This document shows positions 43,960 to 53,083 of a stretch of 64,000 nt of DNA, piece after piece. The notes below the pieces were generated by a model. It searched no databases and was not told the DNA's origin. It worked only from the letters and a program-made list of their open reading frames with translations. Every line of letters starts with the position of its first letter. Positions within the stretch are counted from its first letter, which is position 1. The DNA comes from Eubacteriaceae bacterium Marseille-Q4139 (lineage in GTDB: Bacteria; Bacillota; Clostridia; Lachnospirales; Lachnospiraceae): NCBI GenBank assembly GCA_018223415.1, contig JAGTTQ010000001.1, positions 3,769,365 to 3,833,364 of the forward strand, read 5' to 3'. A program made the translations under genes and the position numbers.

Positions 43960-45720
43960 TTATGGACGTCCACCGCCCGGTCCTCCGCCTCCGGGACCTC
44001 CGCCGCCCGGGCCGCGGCCGCCGCCCATCTGCCACATGCCGGTGACAGATGAAGCTCCGGCATTGGGATCCACATAGACCTCATCGCCCTCGGAAAGCCC
44101 GGAAAGGATTTCCACGTATTCGTCATTGATAACGCCGGTCTCCACCTCCACCGCACGGAAGCCGGCCGGCACGCCGCCCTGGGGCTCTGTCACCGTTTCA
44201 TCCTTCACATAGACGCGGTTTCCGCGCATCAGGGCCCCTGCCGGTACACAGAGGGCCTGCTCGGAGTTTTCCAGGATGATCGTCGCATCCACATTCATGC
44301 CGGGAAGCAGGTCTCCGGTCTCCTCAAGCGTCACCGTGACCGGGTAATTTGTGACGCCGTTGGAATAATTCCCCTCCAGGCTCACGTTCGTCACCGTACC
44401 GTAGAAGGTCTGTCCCTCGATGGCGTCAGCCGTAATTTCCACAGCCTGCCCTACCTTGACGCTCCGCACGTCCAGCTCGTCGACAGACATTTCAAGCGTC
44501 ATGGAGGAAAGGTCGTAGATCACCGCCATGGTCGTGGAACCGCTGGTTCCCTTCGTGATATTGTCTCCGGCCTTCGAGGTTTTTGTGATGACCGTGCCGG
44601 AAATCGGCGCCGTGATCGTATAGTTGTCCAGATTGTCCTGGGTGTTTTCCAGGCTGTTTTCTGCTGATTCCAGGCTGTCCTCGGCGGAGTTTAAGCTGTC
44701 CTCAAAATTCCGCATGAATTTTTCCATGGATTTGTCCGTAGCCTTAAAAATCGGCGTCCCCACCGTCACATACGTCCCCTCGGATACCAGCATGGCCTCA
44801 ATTTCCAGGCTTTCGTTCCCGGAAAGCTCGGCGTTCATGGTTTTCTCCACTGCCGGGGCAAACGTCCCCTCTGCGGCGCAGATAAATTCGCCGACCGCAG
44901 CCGTGGCCGTCATGTCCGTCGTGAGGCCGCCGGGGTTGGGGACGGTAAGCGTGACATAGCGGACGAGCCGGCCGCCGGTCAGCGTCTCATCAAGGCTGCT
45001 GACGGTTTTTACCTGGCCGGAAAGCGTTTCCCCCAGATCCTCCAGGGTCACGGTGACAGGCATATCTGCCGTAATCATAGCTGCCTCCGCCGATAAAAAC
45101 GGAACACGAAGTTCCATGGTGGTATCGTCGTAGAGATCGGCGATCTGCGTACCGTTCCCTACCTTCCCGCCGGCCTCAATGTAAATCTTCTTTAAATATC
45201 CGCTCTCCGTGGCCTTATATGTATTTCCGCTGAAATCTGAGACAGCCTCATTGTAGTCCTCCTGGGCCGTCTGAAGCTTCTCCTGGGCACGTGTAAGGGA
45301 GGTCTGGGCCGAGTTCATGTCCCGGTCCATGGAGGAACTGTCGATCCGGTAAAGGATCTGATCCTTTTCCACCACGTCGCCCTCCTCAAACGGCGCCTCT
45401 AAAATTTCTCCCTCCACGAGGGATGTGATCTGGTACGTGTCCTTCGGCGAAAGAGAGCTGGAAGCCGTAAGCTCCGAGGAAATATCCATCCTCTGAGCCG
45501 TGGCCGTCTGCACGGCCGATGCCTCCGCCGACGTCTCGGCATTCTTCCCTTTTTTCATCGCAGAATAAGCTGCCATAAGAAGGAGCAGGACAACAATGAG
45601 AATGACGAAAATTTTCTTTCCGCCCTTCTTCCTTTTTTTCTTTTTCTTCGGCGCCGGGGAAGCCTTCTCTTCTGTTTCCGGCTTAGCTGCTTCCTCTGCC
45701 GTCAGGTTTTTCTCTTCCAT
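43960..45720 (-). CDS. MacA/HlyD-type efflux adaptor subunit
   Basis: A 586-residue membrane fusion protein. A basic N-terminus (KKKKKRKKGGKK) precedes one membrane helix at about residues 36-53. Then come beta-barrel and lipoyl segments (EGEILEAPFEEGDVVEKDQI), and two helical hairpin parts, one near 125-165 and a heptad-like DSLNSAEDSLESAENSLE region near 340-365, before the second lipoyl half and the macroglobulin-like domain. The C-terminal 22 residues are nearly all Gly, Pro and Arg. In Gram-positive bacteria such adaptors cannot reach an outer membrane and probably guide substrates through the wall. It sits 11 bases after the SLH gene. Confidence 0.92.
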   Translation of the reverse strand: MEEKNLTAEEAAKPETEEKASPAPKKKKKRKKGGKKIFVILIVVLLLLMAAYSAMKKGKNAETSAEASAVQTATAQRMDISSELTASSSLSPKDTYQITSLVEGEILEAPFEEGDVVEKDQILYRIDSSSMDRDMNSAQTSLTRAQEKLQTAQEDYNEAVSDFSGNTYKATESGYLKKIYIEAGGKVGNGTQIADLYDDTTMELRVPFLSAEAAMITADMPVTVTLEDLGETLSGQVKTVSSLDETLTGGRLVRYVTLTVPNPGGLTTDMTATAAVGEFICAAEGTFAPAVEKTMNAELSGNESLEIEAMLVSEGTYVTVGTPIFKATDKSMEKFMRNFEDSLNSAEDSLESAENSLENTQDNLDNYTITAPISGTVITKTSKAGDNITKGTSGSTTMAVIYDLSSMTLEMSVDELDVRSVKVGQAVEITADAIEGQTFYGTVTNVSLEGNYSNGVTNYPVTVTLEETGDLLPGMNVDATIILENSEQALCVPAGALMRGNRVYVKDETVTEPQGGVPAGFRAVEVETGVINDEYVEILSGLSEGDEVYVDPNAGASSVTGMWQMGGGRGPGGGGPGGGGPGGGRP

Positions 45721-45731
45721 ATTCTGCTCCT

Positions 45732-46829
45732 TTAGTTATCTCCCACTACATCGACAATCGTGTAGGAGGCATTTTCACCGCTGCCGCTCTTTTCCCATAC
45801 GACTGCCACATCGTCGCCGACACGGAAATCGCCGTACACAGAAAACAGGTACTGGAGTTCCGAGCCGCTCACTAAAAACTGGTCGTAGCCGCCATCCTCC
45901 CGGTCCTGCTCGTAGGTATCTAACTCCACGGACACCGGCGTAAACGGATCGGTCTCGCTGTAATAGATGGCGCGGATCCGGCCTTCGGTGGCTCCTTTGT
46001 TTTCTCCGCTGTCGGAATAGGCAAAAATAGTCTTCGTGGACTCATGGTAGTAGATGACCGTCGCATAGTCGTTGATCTCCGACTCATCCGACGTCTCGCC
46101 GTTTAGAAACATGGTGGCCTTGCTTAAGCTGAAGGGCACCAGGCTCTTTAAATTCCGGCTGTCGTTGTTTAAAATCTTCGGCCCCTTTAAGCTGTCGTCC
46201 AGGATCGACGACGTGTTGATTTCCCCGTCGGAATTGTAGGTAATGTCAAACACCTGGCTCCCATACTGGCCGCCGGATTTCGTACTTGCCTTCATCAGGT
46301 TGTAAAACAGGTTGATGCAGTCCTCATATGTAAGAACCTCGTCGGCATCCCGGTAAAGATTCGTATCCAGGGAAAGGGAGGAAAACTTAGCCATGCGGTT
46401 TTCCTGAAGGTTCCCGGAAAAATCGCTGTTTTCATAGCCCAGAATGGCCAGCATAGCCTTCACGGCATCTTTCATGGCAATGGGCTCCTCCGGCTTAAAC
46501 ATGCCGCCCAGATATCCGCTCATCCAGCCGTTGTCGGCCGCAATGCGGATGGCATAGGCATATTCGCTGGTGCTCGCCACATCCGAAAACACAGCCACAT
46601 TGCTGGCTGCCTTCACGTTCGTCCTGTAATCCGACGCGTTCACTAGCATCCTGGCAAATTCCTGCCGCGTCACAGTCGCGCTCTCGTTTGACGTATTTAT
46701 GATTCCCAGAAGGCTCACGGCCTTTTTCCGCATCTCAAAGGTACTGCTGGCTGCAAAGACGGTCCCGCTCATGCCAACAGAGATGGCACAAACCGCCGTC
46801 AGAGCTGCCGCCGCTTTTCCATGTATCAT
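45732..46829 (-). CDS. Secreted protein with SLH-like repeats, head of an exporter operon
   Basis: A 365-residue exported protein. The signal peptide is about residues 1-27 (basic IHGK, hydrophobic core, cleavage near VFAASS). Residues about 30-165 carry SLH-like modules: TVTRQEFARMLVNASDY, VAVFSDVASTSEYAYAIRIA, ADNGWMSGYLGGMFKPEEPI and KDAVKAMLAILGY. The rest (about 190-365) is acidic and unassigned, with a YYHESTKTIFAYSDS stretch. SLH domains usually bind pyruvylated wall polymers. AGGAG precedes the chosen ATG; a longer frame upstream would cross the regulatory region. It is followed by the MacA/MacB-like genes, so it may be an extracellular partner of the exporter. Confidence 0.85.
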   Translation of the reverse strand: MIHGKAAAALTAVCAISVGMSGTVFAASSTFEMRKKAVSLLGIINTSNESATVTRQEFARMLVNASDYRTNVKAASNVAVFSDVASTSEYAYAIRIAADNGWMSGYLGGMFKPEEPIAMKDAVKAMLAILGYENSDFSGNLQENRMAKFSSLSLDTNLYRDADEVLTYEDCINLFYNLMKASTKSGGQYGSQVFDITYNSDGEINTSSILDDSLKGPKILNNDSRNLKSLVPFSLSKATMFLNGETSDESEINDYATVIYYHESTKTIFAYSDSGENKGATEGRIRAIYYSETDPFTPVSVELDTYEQDREDGGYDQFLVSGSELQYLFSVYGDFRVGDDVAVVWEKSGSGENASYTIVDVVGDN

Positions 46830-46867
46830 CGACTGAACTCCTCTCAAAATAAGAATCTGAAATTGAC

Positions 46868-46920
46868 TGTTACACTGTAACAGACCTTTGTGTAGTTTTT
46901 GTGAATTTTTGTTCACAAAA
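46868..46920. promoter_or_regulatory. Two inverted repeats before the SLH-exporter operon
   Basis: TGTTACA-C-TGTAACA is a perfect repeat at 46868-46882, and TTTTGTGAA-N6-TTCACAAAA is another perfect repeat at 46897-46920. They lie 40-90 bases before the SLH gene start, where a promoter and operators would be expected. I could not fix a convincing -35/-10 pair between them. Confidence 0.5.
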
Positions 46921-47014
46921 TTTTTATTTCCCGGTTTTGCCTCATTTCTGCCGCAACCGGTTTCCATTTCCTGTAAGGCCAAAGAGGCGCACCATTTCCC
47001 GGAAAACAAAGCTG

Positions 47015-47050
47015 CGGCAGGAAACCGCCTGCTTCACGGTTTTCCTGCCG
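47015..47050 (-). terminator. Probable terminator of the patatin-like gene
   Basis: The arms CGGCAGGAAAACCG and CGGTTTCCTGCCG (minus strand) pair with one bulged A around a 9-base loop. Only a weak, interrupted U tract follows. It lies about 17 bases after the patatin gene stop. Confidence 0.55.
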
Positions 47051-47067
47051 TCTCATGTTCTGTCCTT

Positions 47068-47928
47068 CTATTCTTCCAGATATTTCATAAGCGCCTCGAA
47101 CTGTTCTTCACAGACGGCGCGCCCTTCCTCGTAAAGGGCCGCAAGCTTTGCCGGATTCCGCTCGGTGCGGGAGACTGTCACGTGGTTCTTCGGCCGCAGG
47201 ACAAAAACTTTTCCTTCCTTTTCCAGTTCCGAAATTTCCTCCTGCATCCGGTTGTACCGGTCAGGGATCTCATAAATTGAAGCGCACAGCTCCGGAAGCG
47301 GCGCAAAATACCGGCTGAAGGCACGTTTCTGGAGCGCGCCCATGGGCTTTTTCCGATAGCCCTCTTCCCGGGTCAGAAGGAGCACGACCTTTTCATACCC
47401 CTGTTCCATGGCGCGGCGGTACGCAATCGGGAGAGAAACCCCGCCGTCCAGGTACCGCTTCCCGTCCACCTTCGCCATTTTGGAAAACACCGGCATGCTG
47501 CCGGAGGCGATGACGGCCGCACAGATATCGTCACACTTTCCCTTTTCAAAAAACTCCGGCTTTCCTGTCCGGCAGCGGGTGGCAACGGCCTCAAACCGCT
47601 GCGGCGAACGGTAAAATTCTTCATAGTGGAAAGGCACCAGCTTATCGCTCAGCTCCCCGAACACAAAATCAAACGAAAAAATCTCCCTGTTCCTCAGGAT
47701 GTGGCGGGGGCTTAAGTTCATGTACCGCTTGTCCCTGGTGTATTCCATACTGATCCGGAACATCCGGCCAGGCTGCCTGGCAATATAGTTCATGCCGCTC
47801 ATGGCGCCGGCCGACACCCCGTTTACATAGGCAAATTCCACCTGACGCTCCATCAGGACATCTGTGACGCCTGCGGAAAATACACTCCGCAGGGCGCCGC
47901 CCTCCAGCACAAGGGCTGCATCTGTCAT
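47068..47928 (-). CDS. Patatin-like phospholipase
   Basis: A 286-residue cytoplasmic patatin-like acyl hydrolase of the YlbK/RssA-like group in Firmicutes. The oxyanion loop is LEGGALRSVFSAGV (about residues 7-20), the nucleophile Ser lies in NGVSAGAM (GXSXG, about residue 40) and the catalytic Asp in YLDGGVSLP (DGG, about residue 162). I favour the ATG at 47928, nine bases from AAGGAG, over one two codons earlier that is only three bases from it. It follows cardiolipin synthase by about 60 bases, so both may act on membrane lipids, though the substrate is not known. Confidence 0.9.
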   Translation of the reverse strand: MTDAALVLEGGALRSVFSAGVTDVLMERQVEFAYVNGVSAGAMSGMNYIARQPGRMFRISMEYTRDKRYMNLSPRHILRNREIFSFDFVFGELSDKLVPFHYEEFYRSPQRFEAVATRCRTGKPEFFEKGKCDDICAAVIASGSMPVFSKMAKVDGKRYLDGGVSLPIAYRRAMEQGYEKVVLLLTREEGYRKKPMGALQKRAFSRYFAPLPELCASIYEIPDRYNRMQEEISELEKEGKVFVLRPKNHVTVSRTERNPAKLAALYEEGRAVCEEQFEALMKYLEE

Positions 47929-47988
47929 ATCCATCGTCTCCTTATAAAAAATACGGATCTGGCACGCGCCGCGCCTGCGTCCTGCCGC

Positions 47989-49560
47989 CTACATAAGCGG
48001 CGCCACAAGGCGCAGGGCACGGCCTGTAAACCGGTACCAGAGAGGCAGCTTTTTGCAGTCCTCCATGGTCATCGGCATGCACCGTTTAAGCGTCTCGTCA
48101 AAGTCCCTGCGGATATCCCGGATCACCGGCGTCTTATAGAGGTAGACACCGCACTCAAAATGCAGGAACTGGCTCCTGAAATCCATGTTAATCGTGCCCA
48201 CGACTGCCTTTTCCCCGTCGCTGACAAACGTCTTGGAATGGACAAAGCCCGGCGTGTATTCATAAATCTTTACGCCGGCCTCAATAAGCTCCGGATAGTA
48301 TGTCCGCGCCAGCATGAACGCATACTTCTTATCCGGGATATGGGGCATGATGATGACCGTGTCCACGCCGCGCTTGGCCGCATAGGAAAGGGCCGTCGCC
48401 ATCTCATCGTCAATAATCAGGTACGGCGTCATGATGTACACATACTTTTTCGCCTGGTACAAAATATCCAGGTAAAGCTGGTGCCCCACGGCTTCCCGGT
48501 CCATGGGACTGTCGGAAAAGGGCATCACGAAGCCGTCCATGGGAAGCTCCGGCGGATAGAAATAATCGCCGCGGTCGAGATATTTCCCAAAGTTATAATT
48601 CTGCTCCCTGGTGCAGACGTTCCACATTCTTAAAAACATGACGGTAAAGCTCTTTACGCCCTCCCCTTTTAAGCGGATGGCGTTGTCCTTCCAGTGGCCG
48701 AACCGGATCTGGCGGTTAATATATTCATCCGACAGGTTCACACCGCCCGTATAGGCTGTGTGGCCGTCGATCACCAGGATCTTCCTGTGGTCGCGGTTGT
48801 TCTGGCTCGTGGAGATGGCCGGCCGGATCGGGTTAAAGACGCGGCACTGGATCCCTTTGGCGCGAAGCTCCTTGGGATAGCTGTGGGGAAGGTTCGCAAA
48901 GGAGTTGGTGCCGTCGTACATGACGCGGACTTCGACGCCCTCTGCCGCCTTCTTTTCCAGGATCTCTGCGATACTATCCCACATAATGCCATGCTTTATG
49001 ATAAAAAACTCAAGAAAAATAAACCGCTTTGCCTCTTTTAACTCCTCTAAAAGCTCCGGGAAAAAATCATCTCCCAGCGGATAATATTTCACATTCGTCC
49101 TGTTGCAGACGGGATATCCGCCCCAGTCTCTCATATAATTGCAGAGATTGGCCTCCCGGACGCTCTTTTTCTCCAACTGCTCCTGAACGGCCGGTTCCTG
49201 CACAAGATAGCTCCCCGTCTCCCTCGTGATATCCGAAATCCGCCTGGCCAGGATCTTTGTCTCCATCTGGAGCTGGATGAAAATATAAAGCATCGCGCCG
49301 AACACCGGGAATAAAAGAACCGGGACGAGCCACGCCATCTTAAAGCTTGGATTCTGCTTTTCATTCAGAATCCGGATGGCAAGAAGGGCGCTGATGACAA
49401 AGAAGAACCCCTGTCCGTAGGTCCGGTAGGTCCCGTCCAGCCACAGATAGAGCCAGACGAAGGCCGCAATCTGAAGGGCAAGGGACAGGACAAAGAATGT
49501 GGTACGGCCAAAAATCAGTTTCCACAGGCCGCGTTTTCCCCTTCCCTTTTCTCTTTCCAT
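47989..49560 (-). CDS. cls: Cardiolipin synthase
   Basis: A 523-residue phospholipase-D superfamily enzyme that joins two phosphatidylglycerols (or related donors) to cardiolipin. Two N-terminal membrane helices (about residues 15-60, with a third near 70-90) are followed by two HKD sites: HRKILVIDGHTAYTGGVN (about 258-275) and FVHSKTFVSDGEKAVVGTIN (about 434-453). The ribosome binding site is AAAGGAGG. Such length and layout match Gram-positive ClsA-type enzymes. Its gene is next to the patatin-like lipase gene. Confidence 0.95.
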   Translation of the reverse strand: MEREKGRGKRGLWKLIFGRTTFFVLSLALQIAAFVWLYLWLDGTYRTYGQGFFFVISALLAIRILNEKQNPSFKMAWLVPVLLFPVFGAMLYIFIQLQMETKILARRISDITRETGSYLVQEPAVQEQLEKKSVREANLCNYMRDWGGYPVCNRTNVKYYPLGDDFFPELLEELKEAKRFIFLEFFIIKHGIMWDSIAEILEKKAAEGVEVRVMYDGTNSFANLPHSYPKELRAKGIQCRVFNPIRPAISTSQNNRDHRKILVIDGHTAYTGGVNLSDEYINRQIRFGHWKDNAIRLKGEGVKSFTVMFLRMWNVCTREQNYNFGKYLDRGDYFYPPELPMDGFVMPFSDSPMDREAVGHQLYLDILYQAKKYVYIMTPYLIIDDEMATALSYAAKRGVDTVIIMPHIPDKKYAFMLARTYYPELIEAGVKIYEYTPGFVHSKTFVSDGEKAVVGTINMDFRSQFLHFECGVYLYKTPVIRDIRRDFDETLKRCMPMTMEDCKKLPLWYRFTGRALRLVAPLM

Positions 49561-49598
49561 GCAATTCCTCCTTTGTCTCTAAAAAAACGGATCGTATA

Positions 49599-50882
49599 TC
49601 AGTCTTCCAATGCCTGACGCAGGTCCTCGATAATGTCGTCCACGTTTTCGATTCCGACGCTGAGCCGGATCATGGACGGATCCACGCCTGCCTCCACAAG
49701 CTGTTCGTCGGAAAGCTGGCGGTGGGTATGGCTTGCCGGATGAAGCACGCACGTTCTTGCATCTGCCACATGGGTCACGATGGCTGCTAACTTTAACTTG
49801 TCCATAAATTCCCCGGCAGCGGCCCGGCCGCCCTTTAACCCGAAGGAGATCACGCCGCAGCTTCCGTTTGGAAGGTATTTTTCTGCCAGCTCATGATATT
49901 TGTTTCCCTTTAAGCCGGGGAAATTGACCCAGGCCACGTCCTCTCTCTGGGCCAGCCACTCCGCCACACGCTGGGCATTTTCGCAGTGGCGCGGCACACG
50001 CAGATGGAGTGTCTCAAGGCCCACATTTAAAAGGAACGAATTCATCGGCGACGGGATGGAGCCCAGATCGCGCATGAGCTGCGCCGTCGCTTTTGTAATA
50101 TATGCTTTCTTTCCGAATTTCTTCGTGTAGATGATGCCGTGATAGGAATCGTCCGGCGTCGTAAGGCCCGGGAACTTGTCAGCATGGGCCTCCCAGTCAA
50201 AATTCCCGCTGTCCACGATGCAGCCGCCGACGGCCATGGCGTGGCCATCCATGTATTTCGTCGTGGAGTGGGTCACGATATCGGCGCCCCACTCAAAGGG
50301 ACGGCAGTTGACCGGCGTTGCAAACGTATTGTCGACGATGAGCGGCACGCCCTGGGAATGGGCCGCGCGGGCAAATTTCTCAATATCCAGGACAACCAAG
50401 GCCGGGTTTGCGATAGTCTCGCCGAATACGGCCTTCGTGTTGGGGCGGAATTCCTTTAAAAGGTCTTCCTCGGAAATATCCGGATCGACAAGCGTCACGT
50501 CAATCCCCTGCTTTTTCATGGTGACGGTAAAAAGGTTCGACGTCCCGCCGTAGATGGTTGCCGCACTGATAATATGATCCCCTGCATTGCAGATATTAAA
50601 CACGGCATAGTAGTTGGCCGCCTGCCCCGAGGAAGTGAGAATCGCAGCCTCACCGCCCTCTAACTCGCAGATTTTTGCAGCCACGGCGTCGTTGGTGGGG
50701 TTTGCCAGCCGCGTATAAAAATATCCGTCCTCCTCCAGATCAAAAAGACGGCCCATCTGTTCGCTTGTTTCATATTTAAACGTGGTGCTCTGGTAAATCG
50801 GAAGGACTCTTGACTCGCCGTTTCCCGGCGTCCAGCCTCCCTGTATGCACACGGTCTCCAGATTTCTTTTTCTTTCCTTCAT
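49599..50882 (-). CDS. metY: O-acetylhomoserine (thiol)-lyase, Cys/Met metabolism PLP enzyme
   Basis: A 427-residue PLP enzyme that most likely makes homocysteine from O-acetylhomoserine and sulfide. It starts NLETVCIQGGWTPGNGESR, and the PLP lysine is in VTHSTTKYMDGHA (about residue 210). Other marks are TSSGQAANYYAVF (about 83-95), GGTSNLFTVT and the C-terminal LSVGIENVDDIIEDLRQAL. The length and the N-terminal motif favour MetY over cystathionine gamma-synthase (about 380 residues) or methionine gamma-lyase, which remain alternatives. A near-consensus promoter lies about 55 bases upstream. Confidence 0.92.
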   Translation of the reverse strand: MKERKRNLETVCIQGGWTPGNGESRVLPIYQSTTFKYETSEQMGRLFDLEEDGYFYTRLANPTNDAVAAKICELEGGEAAILTSSGQAANYYAVFNICNAGDHIISAATIYGGTSNLFTVTMKKQGIDVTLVDPDISEEDLLKEFRPNTKAVFGETIANPALVVLDIEKFARAAHSQGVPLIVDNTFATPVNCRPFEWGADIVTHSTTKYMDGHAMAVGGCIVDSGNFDWEAHADKFPGLTTPDDSYHGIIYTKKFGKKAYITKATAQLMRDLGSIPSPMNSFLLNVGLETLHLRVPRHCENAQRVAEWLAQREDVAWVNFPGLKGNKYHELAEKYLPNGSCGVISFGLKGGRAAAGEFMDKLKLAAIVTHVADARTCVLHPASHTHRQLSDEQLVEAGVDPSMIRLSVGIENVDDIIEDLRQALED

Positions 50883-50933
50883 GCCCTCTACCTCTCTTCC
50901 TGTGATGTCAGAGGCGCCGCCGCGCCTTTTTAT

Positions 50934-50962
50934 AGTGTATCACACTTACGGCGGGGTGACAA
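50934..50962 (-). promoter_or_regulatory. Sigma-A promoter of metY
   Basis: On the minus strand TTGTCA (50962-50957), 17 bases, TACACT (50939-50934). The leader of about 45 bases is GC-rich (GGCGCGGCGGCGCC, a possible small hairpin) and too short for a SAM riboswitch. Confidence 0.8.
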
Positions 50963-50980
50963 GAATTTCCATTCCCTATC

Positions 50981-51009
50981 TTTACGTCTTCCGCCCGATC
51001 ATGTATAAT
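50981..51009 (+). promoter_or_regulatory. Probable promoter of the DUF362 gene
   Basis: TTTACG (50981-50986), 17 bases, TATAAT (51004-51009), about 45 bases before the start codon. It diverges from the metY promoter, with about 20 bases between the -35 boxes. Confidence 0.7.
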
Positions 51010-51053
51010 ATCCTTGTCTGCTTTATAATAACAAAAACAGGAGGATTCATACC

Positions 51054-52160
51054 ATGGCAAAATCAAAGGTCTACTATACCAATATGAGAACCACGCTCTC
51101 GGAAAACCTTCTTCAGAAGCTGGCCCGCCTCGTAAAAACAGCCGGAATGCTCGACGGCATTGATTTTAACAACAAATACACGGCCATCAAGATCCATTTC
51201 GGCGAGCCGGGAAACCTGGCATACCTGCGCCCCAACTACGCAAAGGTTATTGTCGACTTAATCAAGGAACAGGGCGGCCGCGTGTTCTTAACCGACTGCA
51301 ACACCCTCTATGTGGGCCGCAGGAAAAACGCCCTTGACCATCTGGACGCTGCCTATGAGGACGGCTACAACCCCTTTGCCACCGGCTGCCACGTCATCAT
51401 CGCCGACGGCTTAAAGGGAACGGATGAAGAGCTTGTGCCCATCAACTGCGAATACGTGAAGGAAGCCAAAATCGGCCGTGCCATCATGGACGCCGATATC
51501 GTGATCTCCTTAAACCACTTTAAAGGCCACGAGATGACCGGCTTCGGCGGCGCTTTAAAGAACCTTGGCATGGGCTGCGGCTCCAGAGCCGGAAAAATGG
51601 AAATGCACAGCGCTGGAAAGCCCCTTGTCGTAGAGGACAAATGTGTCGGCTGCGGCGCCTGCTCGCGGATCTGTGCCCACGGTGCTGCCGTTGTCACAGA
51701 CAAAAAGGCCTCCATCGACCACAATAAATGCGTCGGCTGCGGACGCTGCATCGGTGTCTGTCCGATGGATGCGGTCATTGCCTCCAACGACGAGTCCAAC
51801 GAAATCTTAAATAAGAAGATTGCGGAATATACTTATGCCGTTATCAAAGACCGCCCCAACTTCCACATCAACCTGGTGGTGGACGTATCTCCGTGCTGCG
51901 ACTGCCATTCGGAAAACGATGTGCCGATTGTGCCGAACGTGGGCATGTTCGCCTCCTTCGACCCGGTGGCTCTGGACATGGCGTGCGCCGATGCAGTGAA
52001 CGCTCAGCCGGTAGTGGCCGGAAGCGTCCTCGCTGAGAAGAGCCATGACCACCATGACCACTTCACGGACACCCACCCGGAAACCAATTGGGAGGTTGCC
52101 ATCGACCACGCGGTGGAGCTTGGCATCGGAAATAAAGAATATGAGCTGATTACGATCTAA
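51054..52160 (+). CDS. DUF362 protein with two 4Fe-4S clusters
   Basis: A 368-residue cytoplasmic iron-sulfur protein of the DUF362 family. Residues 1 to about 195 are the DUF362 core (KIHFGEPGNLAYLRPNY, NHFKGHEMTGFGGALKNLG). Two ferredoxin motifs follow, CVGCGACSRICAHGAAV (about residues 197-213) and CVGCGRCIGVCPMDAV (about 226-241), and then a Cys-containing VDVSPCCDCHSENDVPIV stretch and a DPVALDMACADAVN segment. A His-rich patch (HDHHDHFTDTH) lies near 325-335. Its role is unknown; electron transfer or a redox enzyme accessory role is likely. AGGAGGATT precedes the ATG. DUF368 follows after 21 bases. Confidence 0.92.
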   Translation: MAKSKVYYTNMRTTLSENLLQKLARLVKTAGMLDGIDFNNKYTAIKIHFGEPGNLAYLRPNYAKVIVDLIKEQGGRVFLTDCNTLYVGRRKNALDHLDAAYEDGYNPFATGCHVIIADGLKGTDEELVPINCEYVKEAKIGRAIMDADIVISLNHFKGHEMTGFGGALKNLGMGCGSRAGKMEMHSAGKPLVVEDKCVGCGACSRICAHGAAVVTDKKASIDHNKCVGCGRCIGVCPMDAVIASNDESNEILNKKIAEYTYAVIKDRPNFHINLVVDVSPCCDCHSENDVPIVPNVGMFASFDPVALDMACADAVNAQPVVAGSVLAEKSHDHHDHFTDTHPETNWEVAIDHAVELGIGNKEYELITI

Positions 52161-52181
52161 GCTCTGAAGAAAGGGTTATCC

Positions 52182-53072
52182 ATGAATTTTTTACTGAATG
52201 TGCTGAAGGGCATCATGATCGGCATCGCCAACGTGATCCCCGGCGTATCCGGCGGCACCATGGCCGTCTCTCTCGGAATTTATGACCGGCTTTTAGGAAG
52301 CATTTCCGGCCTTTTTAAGCATCTGAAGGAGAGCCTCGCGTTCCTGTTTCCGATCCTTTTGGGCTGCGCCATCGGGATCGTCGGCTTCACCTACGCCATC
52401 GAGTACCTCTTAAGCAATCACACTTTCGTGACCTGCATGGCCTTCGTGGGGCTGATTCTCGGAGGGCTTCCGATGCTCTGGAAGTCCATGCGGAAAGAAC
52501 TTAAGGAAAGCAGGAGTTCTATCGGCGTGTCCGGCGTCCTGTTTTTCCTTCTAGGCCTTCTCGTCTGCGGCGGTTTCCCGCTTTTAAAGGCAGGCGACGA
52601 GGCCATGACGGTCATTGCCGTGACACCCCTCAACATGCTGATCCTCTTTGTACTCGGCGTCGTCGCCTCGGCCACCATGGTGATTCCCGGCGTGTCCGGC
52701 TCCATGATGCTGATGATCTTCGGCTATTACTACGGAATCATCGGCACCATCAAGGGCTTTCTCGACGGTGTCAGGGCCCTGGATTTTACCGTCATGCGGG
52801 ACGGGTTCCTTCTTCTGTTCCCCTTCGGCATCGGTGTGCTGCTCGGCATCTTCCTGATTGCCAAGCTGATTACTTTCTTATTTGAACAGTTCGGTGTCCA
52901 GACCTACTGCGCCATCATGGGCCTTGTCATCGCATCGCCCTTTGCTATTTTTTACAATACGGGGCTCTTCCCCATGCTCTCCTCCCTGTCCGTGTGGACA
53001 GTCCTGTTCGGCATCCTTTTAATGGCCGCCGGCGCCGTCATCACGAACCTGGTAGGGGAAGCCGGGAATTAG
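52182..53072 (+). CDS. DUF368 family membrane protein
   Basis: A 296-residue polytopic membrane protein with about eight hydrophobic segments. The DUF368 repeat signature appears twice: NVIPGVSGGTMAVSLGIYDR (about residues 18-37) and MVIPGVSGSMMLMIFGYYYG (about 166-185), which suggests two inverted halves. DUF368 belongs to the same broad group as DedA/undecaprenyl-phosphate flippases, and members have been linked to undecaprenyl phosphate recycling; that role here is an inference from the family. It shares a transcript with the DUF362 gene and is followed by a terminator. Confidence 0.93.
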   Translation: MNFLLNVLKGIMIGIANVIPGVSGGTMAVSLGIYDRLLGSISGLFKHLKESLAFLFPILLGCAIGIVGFTYAIEYLLSNHTFVTCMAFVGLILGGLPMLWKSMRKELKESRSSIGVSGVLFFLLGLLVCGGFPLLKAGDEAMTVIAVTPLNMLILFVLGVVASATMVIPGVSGSMMLMIFGYYYGIIGTIKGFLDGVRALDFTVMRDGFLLLFPFGIGVLLGIFLIAKLITFLFEQFGVQTYCAIMGLVIASPFAIFYNTGLFPMLSSLSVWTVLFGILLMAAGAVITNLVGEAGN

Positions 53073-53083
53073 GCGTTCTTTTT

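Noticed and set aside
50883..51053. SAM riboswitch for metY
   Set aside because: The predicted leader is about 45 bases and the spacer also holds a divergent promoter; there is no room for the SAM-I fold.
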